A DNA stretch of 64,000 nucleotides from Bacillus sp. EB600 (GCF_024494385.1 NZ_JAEVLT010000015.1:46081-110080), one strand, 5' to 3'; counted from the stretch's first letter, positions 1 to 8,664 are shown. Notes: generated by a model not told the origin, from the sequence alone. Numbers and translations: made by a program.

Positions 1-37
1 ATGCTTTATATTCTTTATAATTATTGTTAATTTTATA

Positions 38-472
38 TTGTTGAGGTGGTATAATGGGGCAGTTTATCGCATCGGGGAACTAGCAGACATGGCACTGGTT
101 TCAAAAAGAACGATCGACTATTATACATCGATAGGATTATTAAAAGCAGAACGTTCGAAAGCGAATTATCGAATATATACCGATGATTCACTTAAAGATT
201 TGAAATTTATTGAAGAATGCAAAAGACTTCATTACCCATTAGAAGAGATTAAAAGAAAACTAGAATTGAAAAAAGCAAAAAAAATTCGCGATTCAGAAGT
301 GGAAGAACAAATAAGTGTAGTGACGCAACAAATGAAACAATTATACAATGATTTATCTGTTCTCCTACCTTTAATTCAAGCACTGGATGAGCAGCAGAAA
401 GAAAAGTGTTCAAACACTCTTACTTTACAAGGCACAGCACTAATGAAATCCCTTTTGAATTTAACGAGTTAG
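38..472 (+). pseudogene. MerR-family transcriptional regulator, probable frameshift at its start
   Basis: The protein has a MerR-type winged-helix DNA-binding domain (RIGELADMALVSKRTIDYYT, then the YRIY wing) followed by a coiled-coil dimerisation helix. No clear metal-binding cysteine pair is present; the two Cys are far apart. The expected start, ATG at 54 behind the site GAGGTGG (43-49), reads only nine codons before a stop. One extra T in the TTT run at 62-64 would join that ATG to the main frame and give the usual N-terminus MGQFYRIGEL. As it stands, the frame can begin only at TTG 38 or 41, which lack a ribosome-binding site. It is either a recent pseudogene or a homopolymer error in the sequence. 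It lies just upstream of mpfA and may regulate it; that is inference. Confidence 0.75.
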
Positions 473-485
473 TTATTGCTTTACT

Positions 486-534
486 GGGAGGTGGACTCCT
501 TACTCGTGCAAACACGAGCTAAGGGACTTATTTG
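486..534 (+). promoter_or_regulatory. Hairpin overlapping the mpfA ribosome-binding site
   Basis: A perfect stem CTCGTG (503-508) / CACGAG (513-518) with loop CAAA sits just before the TTG start of mpfA. The flanks TCCTTA (497-502) and TAAGGGA (520-526) extend it and would hide the AAGGGA ribosome-binding site. The same CTCC (496-499) can instead pair with GGAG (487-490). The two structures exclude each other, which could modulate translation. Confidence 0.45.
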
Positions 535-1896
535 GACATATTTAACTTGGTTATTATAGCCATTTTAATTGCTTTGACAGCCTTTTTTGTCGCATCTGAA
601 TTTGCGATTATTAGGATTAGAAGTTCAAGAATTGACCAATTAATCGAAGAAGGAAACACAAAAGCTTTATCAGCCAAAAAAGTCATATCAAATTTGGATG
701 AGTACCTATCTGCTTGTCAGCTGGGAATTACAATAACGGCTCTTGGATTAGGGTGGTTGGGAGAATCAACAATCGAGCAGCTCCTTCGCCCGCTTTTTGA
801 AGGAATCCATATTCCTGCAAGCATGACACATATATTAGCGATTGGAATTGCCTTTGCGGCTATTACATTTATTCATGTGGTGATAGGAGAATTAGCTCCT
901 AAGACATTAGCTATTCAAAAAGCGGAAAGCATCACCCTGATTGTTGTCCGGCCGCTCATCCTCTTTTATAAGATCATGTATCCGTTTATTTGGATTCTGA
1001 ACGGGTCTGCACGGATTACTACTAGTATTTTCGGTTTAAAGCCTGTTTCCGAAAATGAACTTGCTCATACAGAAGAAGAACTTCGAATTATCCTATCTGA
1101 AAGCTTTAAAAGTGGCGAAATTAACCAATCCGAGTTTAAGTATGTGAATAAAATATTTGAATTTGACAACCGTATTGCCAAAGAAATTATGGTACCGAGA
1201 ACAGAAATCATCTCTCTCTCAAAGAATGATACGCTTGAAACATTTCTACAAGTGTTACAGGAGGAAAAGTTTACAAGGTATCCTATTATTGATGGTGACA
1301 AGGACCATATTATCGGGCTTGTCAATATTAAAGAAATCATGACTGCTCTAATTGGGAATGAGAAGTTATCTTCACAAACATTAGAAAAGTTCACCCGCCC
1401 GATCATTAGAGTAATTGAAACCATACCGATTCATGATTTACTTGTAAAAATGCAAAAGGATCGAGTCCATATGGCCGTATTAATGGACGAATATGGCGGA
1501 ACATCAGGTCTTGTCACTGTAGAAGACATTCTTGAAGAAATTGTCGGAGAAATCCGGGATGAATTCGATATGGACGAAATTCCAATGATCCAGAAAGTAA
1601 AAGAAAATCATTACATCGTAGACTCAAAAGTGCTTGTTAGTGAAGTGAATGATTTACTTGGGACCGAAATTGATGATGAAGACATTGATACAATTGGCGG
1701 TTGGATCTTGACTGAAGATTACGAAGCAAAAGAAGGAAACACGATCTCGCATGATTCTTACACATTTAAAATCATCGAGATGGATGAACATCATATTAAG
1801 TACATCGAAATTCGTAAAGCTATGAAGCCTGGTGAGGAAGGCATTCAAAACGTTCCTATCCCGGGGCCAGAGGGAAAAGCAGAAGCGCCCGTCTAA
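532..1896 (+). CDS. mpfA: CNNM/CBS-domain magnesium exporter (MpfA/YhdP type)
   Basis: This 454-aa membrane protein matches the Bacillus YhdP/MpfA family of magnesium efflux transporters. The N-terminal CNNM (DUF21) domain has hydrophobic helices at roughly residues 3-25, 60-80 and 95-150, with the conserved segments FFVASEFA and LGITITALGLGWLGE. A CBS pair follows at about 205-335 (IMVPRTEI, DEYGGTSGLVT), then a CorC_HlyC C-terminal domain. In B. subtilis the family prevents Mg2+ toxicity. The start is TTG at 532, placed 5 nt after AAGGGA. A hairpin in the leader overlaps this site. Length is normal for the family. Confidence 0.9.
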   Translation: MDIFNLVIIAILIALTAFFVASEFAIIRIRSSRIDQLIEEGNTKALSAKKVISNLDEYLSACQLGITITALGLGWLGESTIEQLLRPLFEGIHIPASMTHILAIGIAFAAITFIHVVIGELAPKTLAIQKAESITLIVVRPLILFYKIMYPFIWILNGSARITTSIFGLKPVSENELAHTEEELRIILSESFKSGEINQSEFKYVNKIFEFDNRIAKEIMVPRTEIISLSKNDTLETFLQVLQEEKFTRYPIIDGDKDHIIGLVNIKEIMTALIGNEKLSSQTLEKFTRPIIRVIETIPIHDLLVKMQKDRVHMAVLMDEYGGTSGLVTVEDILEEIVGEIRDEFDMDEIPMIQKVKENHYIVDSKVLVSEVNDLLGTEIDDEDIDTIGGWILTEDYEAKEGNTISHDSYTFKIIEMDEHHIKYIEIRKAMKPGEEGIQNVPIPGPEGKAEAPV

Positions 1897-1953
1897 GTGA
1901 CCACTGAACAGCCCTATTCTAGCAGCAGTTAGTAAAGCTTTTTCGGTTATGAT

Positions 1954-1997
1954 AAAGCAAAGACCACTTCCTTAAGGAAATGGTCTTTGCTTTTGCT
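1954..1997 (+). terminator. Intrinsic terminator after mpfA
   Basis: The 13-bp perfect stem AAAGCAAAGACCA (1954-1966) / TGGTCTTTGCTTT (1981-1993) is followed by a short T-run. It lies between mpfA and the convergent small coiled-coil gene. Confidence 0.8.
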
Positions 1998-2032
1998 GTA
2001 AAGATAAAAACTAGCAGTTTAAACTTTGTCTT

Positions 2033-2057
2033 CTGTCTAGCTGCGCTTCCGCTTTTC
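2033..2057. repeat. Fragment of a dispersed Bacillaceae intergenic repeat
   Basis: The phrase CTGTCTAGCTGCGCTTCCGC resembles the edge of the repeat family seen in fuller copies at 19521-19652 and 28448-28562 (shared TGTC(T/C)AGCT core). It is too short to classify beyond that. Confidence 0.4.
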
Positions 2058-2398
2058 TATTTTGTTTTTAACATAATAATTTCTTCTTCTGCTTTTGCTA
2101 GTTTAACCAGATGTGAATCAAGTCGGCGATTGATATATTTGATTTCCTCTTTATTTTCTTGCTGGTTTATTCCTTGTACTTCTTTTTCAATTGCAGATTG
2201 AACACCTTCAATCCTGACAAGTGCTTCTTTTATATCTGATAAATCAATTTGATTAACAGCGACACGGTGTTCGATGCTATCAACTTTCTCTAATCGATCA
2301 AGTCTATGTTCAATATTTTCTAGAGTACGGTTAAATGTATGAATTAAATTTTTTATATCAGTAACGTTATCAGATAATTCCTCAAGCTTTGCGTCCAT
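2057..2398 (-). CDS. Small coiled-coil protein of unknown function
   Basis: This is a highly charged 113-aa protein without a signal peptide or membrane segment. Heptad-like spacing of Leu/Ile runs through most of it (LEELSDNVTDIKNLIHTF, LENIEHRLDRLE, AEEEIIMLKTK), so it is probably an elongated coiled coil in the cytoplasm. The ATG at 2398 follows AAGGAG with good spacing; upstream in-frame starts lack a site. I do not recognise a specific family. It is monocistronic and convergent with mpfA. Confidence 0.7.
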   Translation of the reverse strand: MDAKLEELSDNVTDIKNLIHTFNRTLENIEHRLDRLEKVDSIEHRVAVNQIDLSDIKEALVRIEGVQSAIEKEVQGINQQENKEEIKYINRRLDSHLVKLAKAEEEIIMLKTK

Positions 2399-2486
2399 TT
2401 TCAAAACTCCTTTAGACATATTCATTTAATCATAACACCGTTTATAACTTTAATATGTTACAAATAAAGAACACTTATGAAAACAG

Positions 2487-2518
2487 AAAAAGTTCTAGTA
2501 AATATTTGAACTTTTTTT
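2487..2518 (+). terminator. Terminator-like hairpin with no obvious upstream gene
   Basis: AAAAAGTTC (2487-2495) pairs with GAACTTTTT (2508-2516) and is followed by more T. No + strand gene ends nearby, so it may be a leader attenuator for the HesB-like gene or a relic. Confidence 0.4.
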
Positions 2519-2673
2519 AACAAGTCCATAAAGCAAGGTTTAATGTGAAGATTGTTACATGCAAATCATTTGAAAACCTTTACACTGTATGTACAGGGGC
2601 ATTTTTTTTAAGAAATTATAATTTCCGTTCCTATTTTTGGCATTATAAACCATTTGAAAAGGTTGGTGTAAAT

Positions 2674-2973
2674 ATGAAAATTTCAATTGATGAAAGAGCT
2701 TTTGCATGGTTTACAAAAGAGTTTGAGTTTAGCAAACCATTCAGCATTCGAATGTTTCCACAGTACGCTGGTTTTGGACAGAAGCATCAAGGATACAGCA
2801 TTGGATTTTCAGCTGAAACGCCGACAAATGCAGAATATAAACAAGAGGTCAATGGCGTTACCTTCTATTTCGAAGAAACGGATGCATGGTTTTTTAGCGA
2901 TACTGAAACCTGTTTATCTATTAATGCTACAGATGAATTACAAATTACCTTTAAAGAGCCTATGATGATTTAA
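2674..2973 (+). CDS. HesB/IscA-like protein (YneR family)
   Basis: This 99-aa cytoplasmic protein resembles the Bacillus YneR group of the HesB/IscA fold (ISIDERAFAWFTKEF near the start, GFSIGF-type central strand GYSIGFSAE). Classical IscA proteins carry three conserved cysteines that hold an Fe-S cluster; here only one Cys is visible, near the end. It is therefore probably not an Fe-S scaffold, and its role is unknown. The start at 2674 follows AAGGTTGGTG, and a strong terminator follows the gene. Confidence 0.75.
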   Translation: MKISIDERAFAWFTKEFEFSKPFSIRMFPQYAGFGQKHQGYSIGFSAETPTNAEYKQEVNGVTFYFEETDAWFFSDTETCLSINATDELQITFKEPMMI

Positions 2974-2984
2974 GATACCCAAAA

Positions 2985-3019
2985 GCATCCATTTTAGTTT
3001 TATGATGGATGCCTTTTTT
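2985..3019 (+). terminator. Intrinsic terminator
   Basis: GCATCCAT (2985-2992) / ATGGATGC (3005-3012) is followed by CTTTTTT. It ends the HesB-like gene. Confidence 0.85.
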
Positions 3020-3153
3020 ATCGCTATCAACTTTCTGAATATTGCAAGTAATAAATTAAATATGCTATAATAATATAATACTTCTATGTTCCGGCACAAC
3101 TTCATTGATCGATTGCTTAGTTTATATGAGAATGGAGGTTTGACCGTTTATTT

Positions 3154-3648
3154 ATGAAGATACTTCATTATTTTAAGCAGAAAAAAGTTTCCAAATCAGC
3201 AAAGTCAAAAAGCTATCCTATTATCGATATATCAATAGATCAAGTTCGAAATGCAATAAGAACCTTTACAGAACGATTGCCAAAAGGTGTTTATCGGACA
3301 ATTCTTGTCAACGAAGAAAATGAGATTGATTTTAATCAACTTGCTCATATCCTTGGCGGTCTGCCGTCAGAAAAATATTATATGTCAAAAGAAACATATG
3401 ATTTATTTACAGAAAATGAAAAAATCATCGCATTTGAAATGGATCTCGTTCAGAAGGCTGTTGATCAATATCTGAAGGAATATAATGAGTTCCCTATTCT
3501 CTCATTTGACCCGCTGCGAAGAATTAATTATTTCGAATTAAATCAAAAGCAACTTCTTAAAATTCAGCCGCAAACTCAATTTTATTTGACTGATTTAGAT
3601 GGAATGGTGACACATGTCAACCCAAGTTCAAAGGCTACTAAAAGATAA
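3154..3648 (+). CDS. Conserved Bacillaceae protein of unknown function (possibly DUF3939)
   Basis: This 164-aa basic-to-neutral cytoplasmic protein has no signal peptide or membrane segment. Features include a Lys/Ser-rich N-terminus, the segment YPIIDISIDQVRNAI and the pattern LPKGVYRTILVNEENEID. From memory this resembles the uncharacterised DUF3939 family, but I could not verify it. The ATG at 3154 is 15 nt after GGAGG, longer than normal. The gene stands alone. Confidence 0.65.
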   Translation: MKILHYFKQKKVSKSAKSKSYPIIDISIDQVRNAIRTFTERLPKGVYRTILVNEENEIDFNQLAHILGGLPSEKYYMSKETYDLFTENEKIIAFEMDLVQKAVDQYLKEYNEFPILSFDPLRRINYFELNQKQLLKIQPQTQFYLTDLDGMVTHVNPSSKATKR

Positions 3649-3725
3649 GTGTCCAAACTTTGAAATAGCCTATAAATTTTATAGTACACTCCTCTTTTAC
3701 CGGTCACAATTCTATCGCTACTTAA

Positions 3726-3745
3726 GGGACCGGTCCCCCTTTTTC
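3726..3745. repeat. 12-bp palindrome GGGACCGGTCCC with T-run
   Basis: The perfect palindrome at 3726-3737 is followed by CCCTTTTTC, within the 271-bp gap before the DUF445 gene. A related ACCGGTC stands at 3701. It may be a terminator relic or a repeat edge. I see nothing else in this gap. Confidence 0.4.
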
Positions 3746-3919
3746 TCCTTCAACTGACACGACTTGCACCCTTAATTCCGATTAACCCCAACGTCAAAAA
3801 ATATAGACCTTTTTTATGAAATTATCTATAATAATTATTTGTTCTATTTAAGAAAAATTGCATTTCTTAACCAAATTGAGATAATAGATATAGACTATAA
3901 TAAAGGATGAGGAACAAAC

Positions 3920-5176
3920 ATGTTAAAGCGCTCCAATAATTCGCAGTACTTAGCTACCATTTCTCTTGCTATCATGGCATTCGGATTTGTCGGCACTATG
4001 CCAATTCAGGATTCACTTTGGGGAATCATTCTGCAAGGTGGATTTGAAGCAGGATTAGTCGGTGGTTTAGCCGATTGGTTTGCGGTGACCGCTCTCTTTC
4101 GGCATCCCTTAGGTATTCCAATTCCGCATACTGCCCTTTTACCAAAGAATCGGACCAAAATTACAAAGAAAATCACCTCGATGTTAGAGAATGATTGGCT
4201 GACAAAGGAAAGCATAAAAGAAAAAATAAGTACTGTTCAATTTACACAGGTGTTGCTTCCTCTAATCGAAAAGGAAGTACACTCAGAAGCAGTTAAGAAT
4301 ACCAGCATTAGATTGATTCAAAGAGCCATTCAATCCATTAATCTAAATCAACTTGTTCCTCTGATTGAACAAGAATTAAAAAAACAATTACAAGCACTTG
4401 ATCTAAAATCAGTTTTGTCAAAGGCTGTTGATCAAATTTCAGAGCGAAGATACGATGAAAAAGCGTTAGACTATCTTTTAGATGAAATTGATCAATGGGC
4501 TAATCAAGATAGCACCAAGAATAGACTTGGTAAAATGGCTGTTGATGCCATTGAAAACATTAAGGCTGATGGTATTATGCAGTTTGCATTAAAATCATTT
4601 AGCAGCCTTGTAAACGAAGAAAAACTAGGGAATATTATTCAGTCGCTTATCCAAAAAGGGGTAAGCAGCTTCCGTGAACCTTCCAATCAAAATAGACTTA
4701 CATTACTTTGGAACATTCAAACAAAACTGCAAAGTTTAAAAACAGACGAAAAGTTCATTGGAGAATTAAATGGGTGGATAACAGAGCTTGTAAATGAGTG
4801 GCAGCCAGAGAACAAAATACTTGAATTTCTTACCAACTTAAAGCAAAAGGCTTTAGACTTTGTCTTACTGCCTGGTTTTTATGATAATTATATTCTTCCT
4901 TTCCTAATTAATTCATTGAGTCATCTTAAAAATGATTCAGACAAACTGAATCAAATCGAAAATTGGCTGCAAATGCAGTCTTATAAGCTAGTTGAAAAGA
5001 ACCATTCAAAAATCGGAACATTGGTCGAAGAAAATCTTGACAAACTGGATGACAAAACACTAATTGAAATGCTTGAAACAAGTATTGGGAAAGACCTTCA
5101 GTGGATTCGCGTAAATGGAGCGATCTGCGGGTTTTTTATTGGACTTGTCTTAGTCGGAATAAGAACATTGTTTTAG
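3920..5176 (+). CDS. DUF445 family membrane protein
   Basis: This 418-aa protein of the DUF445 family (YheB/YjiN-like) has one or two hydrophobic segments at each end (residues about 10-55 and 395-415) and a long helical middle. The N-terminal signature GGFEAGLVGGLADWFAVTAL followed by FRHPLGIPIPHTALLP is diagnostic. The middle has amphipathic helices that could form a large soluble domain. No biochemical role is established for the family. The start is preceded by AGGATGAGG. Length is normal, and a perfect terminator follows. Confidence 0.85.
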   Translation: MLKRSNNSQYLATISLAIMAFGFVGTMPIQDSLWGIILQGGFEAGLVGGLADWFAVTALFRHPLGIPIPHTALLPKNRTKITKKITSMLENDWLTKESIKEKISTVQFTQVLLPLIEKEVHSEAVKNTSIRLIQRAIQSINLNQLVPLIEQELKKQLQALDLKSVLSKAVDQISERRYDEKALDYLLDEIDQWANQDSTKNRLGKMAVDAIENIKADGIMQFALKSFSSLVNEEKLGNIIQSLIQKGVSSFREPSNQNRLTLLWNIQTKLQSLKTDEKFIGELNGWITELVNEWQPENKILEFLTNLKQKALDFVLLPGFYDNYILPFLINSLSHLKNDSDKLNQIENWLQMQSYKLVEKNHSKIGTLVEENLDKLDDKTLIEMLETSIGKDLQWIRVNGAICGFFIGLVLVGIRTLF

Positions 5177-5182
5177 AACAAG

Positions 5183-5212
5183 GCTGACTTGATCAAATCA
5201 AGTCAGCTTTTA
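5183..5212 (+). terminator. Intrinsic terminator
   Basis: GCTGACTTGAT (5183-5193) pairs perfectly with ATCAAGTCAGC (5197-5207), followed by TTTTAT. Confidence 0.9.
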
Positions 5213-5315
5213 TATTTAATAAATCACTGCTTGTCCCTTTAAAAGGCTGTTCTTTTTTTATAGACATCCACATATTTAGTACTGTAGTAATTTTTTTTTA
5301 AAAAAAGGAGGTAGT

Positions 5316-5687
5316 ATGATGGGTGTTAAGTTGATTAAGATTTCGGTTGTTTATTTCGTCATTGGGGTATTAATTGGCATGTATATGTCGATGGCAGAAA
5401 AGTTCACATTAACCTCGGTCCATGTCCACATTAATCTTTTGGGCTGGATGTCATTGGCGCTTGCTGGTTTAATTTATGTTGCATTTCCAAGTGCTGCAGA
5501 AACGACATTGGCTAAGCTTCACTTCTGGCTGCACAATATTGGACTCCCTATAATGATGATTGCCCTTGCCTTATTGATATTCGGAGTTGCGTGGGCACAC
5601 ATATTTGTAGCAATCGGTGGTGTTTTAGTTGTTCTTGCTATCATCCTTTTCGCAATTAATATTTTCAAAAATGTAAAATCCGCTTAA
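5316..5687 (+). CDS. Small haem-copper-oxidase-like membrane protein
   Basis: This 123-aa protein has four predicted membrane helices. It looks like a short piece of a cbb3/NorB-type cytochrome oxidase catalytic subunit. The histidine-containing helices HVHINLLGW (about 37-45) and LHFWLHNIGLP (about 68-78) correspond to haem-ligand regions of that superfamily. Stand-alone proteins of this kind are common in Bacillaceae and are usually named cytochrome-c oxidase without evidence; no other oxidase subunit is nearby. It may bind haem without being an oxidase. The ribosome-binding site AAGGAGG precedes tandem ATGs at 5316 and 5319. Confidence 0.7.
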   Translation: MMGVKLIKISVVYFVIGVLIGMYMSMAEKFTLTSVHVHINLLGWMSLALAGLIYVAFPSAAETTLAKLHFWLHNIGLPIMMIALALLIFGVAWAHIFVAIGGVLVVLAIILFAINIFKNVKSA

Positions 5688-5712
5688 TGACCTAATTTTA
5701 CCTTATCCTACT

Positions 5713-5750
5713 AGAAAAGACTGTCTTGTATTTTCAAGACAGTCTTTTCT
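5713..5750. terminator. Bidirectional intrinsic terminator
   Basis: A perfect 16-bp stem (5713-5728 / 5735-5750) with A-rich and T-rich ends serves the convergent genes on both sides. Confidence 0.92.
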
Positions 5751-5786
5751 ATCCCACAATGAGCTCGGTCATTATCTATGTGATTA

Positions 5787-6656
5787 TTACAAACTGTTTC
5801 TGTAAACATAAGGGTCTTTCGGTTTGCTAATGATTTTGTAGCTTGTCACTTTTAATACAGGAATTTTTGTTTTCATCTGTGGATAATAGACTGTATCCAT
5901 TGTTCCTGTTACCTGATACCACTGATCATTTGGGATATGAATATTATTTGGGAATTGAATCATTAATCCAAAGGCTCCAGAGTCTGCAACACAGTGAATG
6001 ATCCCAAATCGAAGTAAAAATAGTTGGTTGGCTTGTAATCCAGGGCCATTGTAAGAAAATCCTTGCATGGTAAGAGTTTTCCCTGCAAAATCCCCTGAAT
6101 AATTATACATAACTTCTAACCCTACTAAAAAGTCTTGATCTGTTAAAGTAATATTTTTTTTAACATAAGATTTAGACTCTTTATTGACTAAATCATGAAA
6201 ATCAGCTTGGTTCATAAATTTACTCATATCAGGATTTAGAACTTGGTGCGTCCCGTACTGATCATTTCCGTCTTCTAATGTGGGAAATGAAAACCCCTTC
6301 GCATCCACTAACTGGGAGTCAAGAGTAGCAACGGGTAAAACAACACCTGATATAGCAGGTATTAACACTACCGTGTAAGCCAAGTATTTCTTTATCTTTT
6401 TTCCAGTTGATAGTTTGTTTTTTCCGTGCTCATGGTCCTGATTGTGGTTACAATCACAATCATGTTGTTTCTCTTTTTTTTCACCAGAAAAGTATAATTT
6501 AATTCCTTCCACAATTGTTAGAAAGAATAAAATGTAGATCATACTGTACGATAGGAATGAGTATTTTACGTTTATATATTTTGCAATGTTTCCTGTGGTG
6601 TGCAGCATAAAAAACAAGTTTGTAGTAAGTATCAAAATAAGGACTCTGTACATCAT
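5787..6656 (-). CDS. ycgQ: TIGR03943/YcgQ-type membrane protein, permease partner
   Basis: This 289-aa protein has two N-terminal helices, a further hydrophobic helix near residue 100, and a large C-terminal domain probably outside the cell. It fits the YcgQ/TIGR03943 family, found next to YcgR-type permeases and considered a permease partner or regulator. Between helices two and three is a His/Cys-rich stretch (QHDCDCNHNQDHEHG), a likely metal-binding loop. The start is ATG 6656 (or 6653), behind AAAGGA and 10 bp after the ycgR stop codon, so the two are cotranscribed. A substrate such as zinc or another divalent metal is inference. Confidence 0.82.
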   Translation of the reverse strand: MMYRVLILILTTNLFFMLHTTGNIAKYINVKYSFLSYSMIYILFFLTIVEGIKLYFSGEKKEKQHDCDCNHNQDHEHGKNKLSTGKKIKKYLAYTVVLIPAISGVVLPVATLDSQLVDAKGFSFPTLEDGNDQYGTHQVLNPDMSKFMNQADFHDLVNKESKSYVKKNITLTDQDFLVGLEVMYNYSGDFAGKTLTMQGFSYNGPGLQANQLFLLRFGIIHCVADSGAFGLMIQFPNNIHIPNDQWYQVTGTMDTVYYPQMKTKIPVLKVTSYKIISKPKDPYVYRNSL

Positions 6657-6666
6657 CCCACATCCT

Positions 6667-7536
6667 TTACAATAAAAGTGAGCCAATGAATACAAATGAT
6701 GAAATTAACGAAACTAATAGAACAACAAATTTTGGTTTAAAGGAGCCAAACATCATTAGTAAGTTTTTAATATCTACCATAGCACCAAACACTAAGAAAG
6801 AAACGATTGAAGTTTGGGGGGAAAAATTACGAAAAGAAGACGCTACAAAAGCATCAGCTTCCGAACAAATCGATAAGATAAAAGCCAAAGCCATCATAAC
6901 CAAAACAGCCGTTACATGGGTACCGCCTAGTGTTGTCAGAATCCTTGTTGGAACATAAACCTGCATAGCAGAAGCAATTAATGAACCCATCACCACAAAC
7001 TTACCCATATTAAAAAATTCGTCAATGGTATGGGTAATAACACTAATTAATTTTTGCTTGGTATTTTGATGAGAATGGCTGTGAACATGCTCATCATTAT
7101 TTATTTTTAATTGATTGTCTTTAATAACAAAAGAAAGTACAATCCCCGTTGCCACTGAGACACCAATAGCCAAACCTGCACGGTACCAAACCATCGTCCA
7201 GCTCTCACCAAAAGCGATAAATGTTGCGAATAATACAATCGGATTGATAATAGGACCCGAAAGCATGAAAGAAATAGCGGAAGATAAAGGCATCCCCTTT
7301 TTCACTAAACGAGCCGTAATCGGAACAATCCCACATTCACAACCTGGAAATAATACACCTATTAAACTAGCAGTAATAACAGATAAAAATCGATTTTTAG
7401 GCATAATTCGAAGCAGTGTATTTTCAGAAACGAAAACTTCAATTAGTGCCGAAACAAAAGCCCCGATGACAATAAAAGGGATAGCTTCTATGATAATACT
7501 TATAAAAATCGTATTTAATTGTAATAAACGATCCAT
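6667..7536 (-). CDS. ycgR: YcgR-type permease (DUF318/ArsP_1 family)
   Basis: This 289-aa polytopic permease belongs to the DUF318/ArsP_1 family. It has about eight hydrophobic segments. Family signatures include the loop PGCECGIVPITARLVKKGMP and the helix SGPIINPIVLFATF; the CxC in the first is typical. A central cytoplasmic loop has HVHSHSHQN (about residue 155), so both partners in this operon carry His-rich loops. ATG 7536 lies behind AGGAGGA. The family exports or handles metals or metalloids, but the substrate is not settled. Confidence 0.85.
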   Translation of the reverse strand: MDRLLQLNTIFISIIIEAIPFIVIGAFVSALIEVFVSENTLLRIMPKNRFLSVITASLIGVLFPGCECGIVPITARLVKKGMPLSSAISFMLSGPIINPIVLFATFIAFGESWTMVWYRAGLAIGVSVATGIVLSFVIKDNQLKINNDEHVHSHSHQNTKQKLISVITHTIDEFFNMGKFVVMGSLIASAMQVYVPTRILTTLGGTHVTAVLVMMALAFILSICSEADAFVASSFRNFSPQTSIVSFLVFGAMVDIKNLLMMFGSFKPKFVVLLVSLISSFVFIGSLLL

Positions 7537-7756
7537 GGAAGTTCCTCCTGTGATAAAACACAATAGGTTTATTTAAAAAACAAACTCTATCCTATCAGAT
7601 TTAACAGGAAATAGATATGTTTTCATTTTCCTTAAGTGGTAGATAACTAAAATAGTAGAAGTATTCCCCTTTTTCCTCTTAAATACATAATACACAATTG
7701 TTGTGACAAAAGTATTAACAAATCTCAAAAAATATCATATTTATTATGTTGAAAGA

Positions 7757-7793
7757 GGAAAAAAGCGGCCCCTTTACAACAGGAGCTGCGTTT
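7757..7793 (-). terminator. Terminator of the HAD phosphatase gene
   Basis: On the minus strand GCAGCTCC (7789-7782) pairs with GGGGCCGC (7772-7765) with one mismatch, followed by TTTTTT. Confidence 0.65.
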
Positions 7794-7845
7794 ACTTGCT
7801 TAGAAAAAACCACCGCAGATATTTGCACCAGTTCGAGTTCTTTCT

Positions 7846-8664
7846 TTATGGCCGAAATGGCCGCAGGCTTTTATTTCTTAATTTTGCTTTTTCTAAATCT
7901 GTCTTACTGTAATCATGGTTATAAATGGCTGCTTCCCAATCACCGTACATTGGATTTGGAAAAACAATTAGCTTCTTACCAAATTCATTTTTGTGTCTTT
8001 CTGCATTAGTGATTCGTTCCGATGCAGATAATTCATCAAAACCATTGAAATCTCCAAGGTTATCCCCAAATAATAAAACGATATCATGCGTTCTAGCTAC
8101 TAGCTTCCGTCGTGATTCTTTTCCATTTTCGCCTTTTTGCTGTAATAAAACATGGTCTTCATCTGCCATAGGTGCTCCAACTTGTTTTAAGTTCCGGATT
8201 GTCGCTGCCTTTTGACCCTCATTCCGATTCGATATGTAATAGATCTCTGCACCCTTCAAATTAGCATATTTTAAAAATTCAACTGCACCTGGAAGCGCCT
8301 TTGCACTTGCTTGATTGACCCATTCATCCCAATTCTCAGGGAAGGCTTTTCCTGTTTGAACATTTAATGCAAAACATGGACTATTATCTAGGATTGTTTC
8401 ATCAATGTCGAGGACGATTGCGGGTTGCAAAACTTTATTTTTTGGATCCTTTGCTAAAATCTGATTCAATCTCATTTTTCCAATCGTATATCCTTGGTAA
8501 TACAACGCCCTCACTTCACCTGATGTTTGAAACCAAAGCACTGACATCGTATTTGGATCCTGACGTTGAGCTGATGGGGCGACAGACTGCTCTGCCTGAG
8601 CATTCACACTAGATAGTAAAAATGAAAGAGTGGAGATAAATAGAAATCCTGATATTTTTTTCAT
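7846..8664 (-). CDS. Secreted HAD-family acid phosphatase (class B / lipoprotein e(P4) type)
   Basis: This 272-aa protein has a clear signal peptide (MKKISGFLFISTLSFLLSSVNAQA). The phosphatase domain carries the HAD motif I DIDETILDNSP near residue 90, motif II around IYYISNR, a conserved Lys/Arg region RRKLVARTHDIV, and motif IV GDNLGDFNGFDEL. This order matches e(P4)/OlpA-type 5'-nucleotidases and acid phosphatases that remove phosphate from nucleotides outside the cell. There is no lipobox cysteine, so the protein is probably secreted. ATG 8664 is 10 nt after AAGGAGG. It lies next to the thiamine operon but is divergent from it and probably unrelated. Confidence 0.85.
   Translation of the reverse strand: MKKISGFLFISTLSFLLSSVNAQAEQSVAPSAQRQDPNTMSVLWFQTSGEVRALYYQGYTIGKMRLNQILAKDPKNKVLQPAIVLDIDETILDNSPCFALNVQTGKAFPENWDEWVNQASAKALPGAVEFLKYANLKGAEIYYISNRNEGQKAATIRNLKQVGAPMADEDHVLLQQKGENGKESRRKLVARTHDIVLLFGDNLGDFNGFDELSASERITNAERHKNEFGKKLIVFPNPMYGDWEAAIYNHDYSKTDLEKAKLRNKSLRPFRP

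Noticed and set aside
1980..2201. 73-codon + strand frame after mpfA
   Set aside because: It begins within the mpfA terminator and is antisense to the coiled-coil gene.
7115..7576. 153-codon + strand frame opposite the permease
   Set aside because: It is a shadow of ycgR with no ribosome-binding site; the minus-strand frame has all family motifs.
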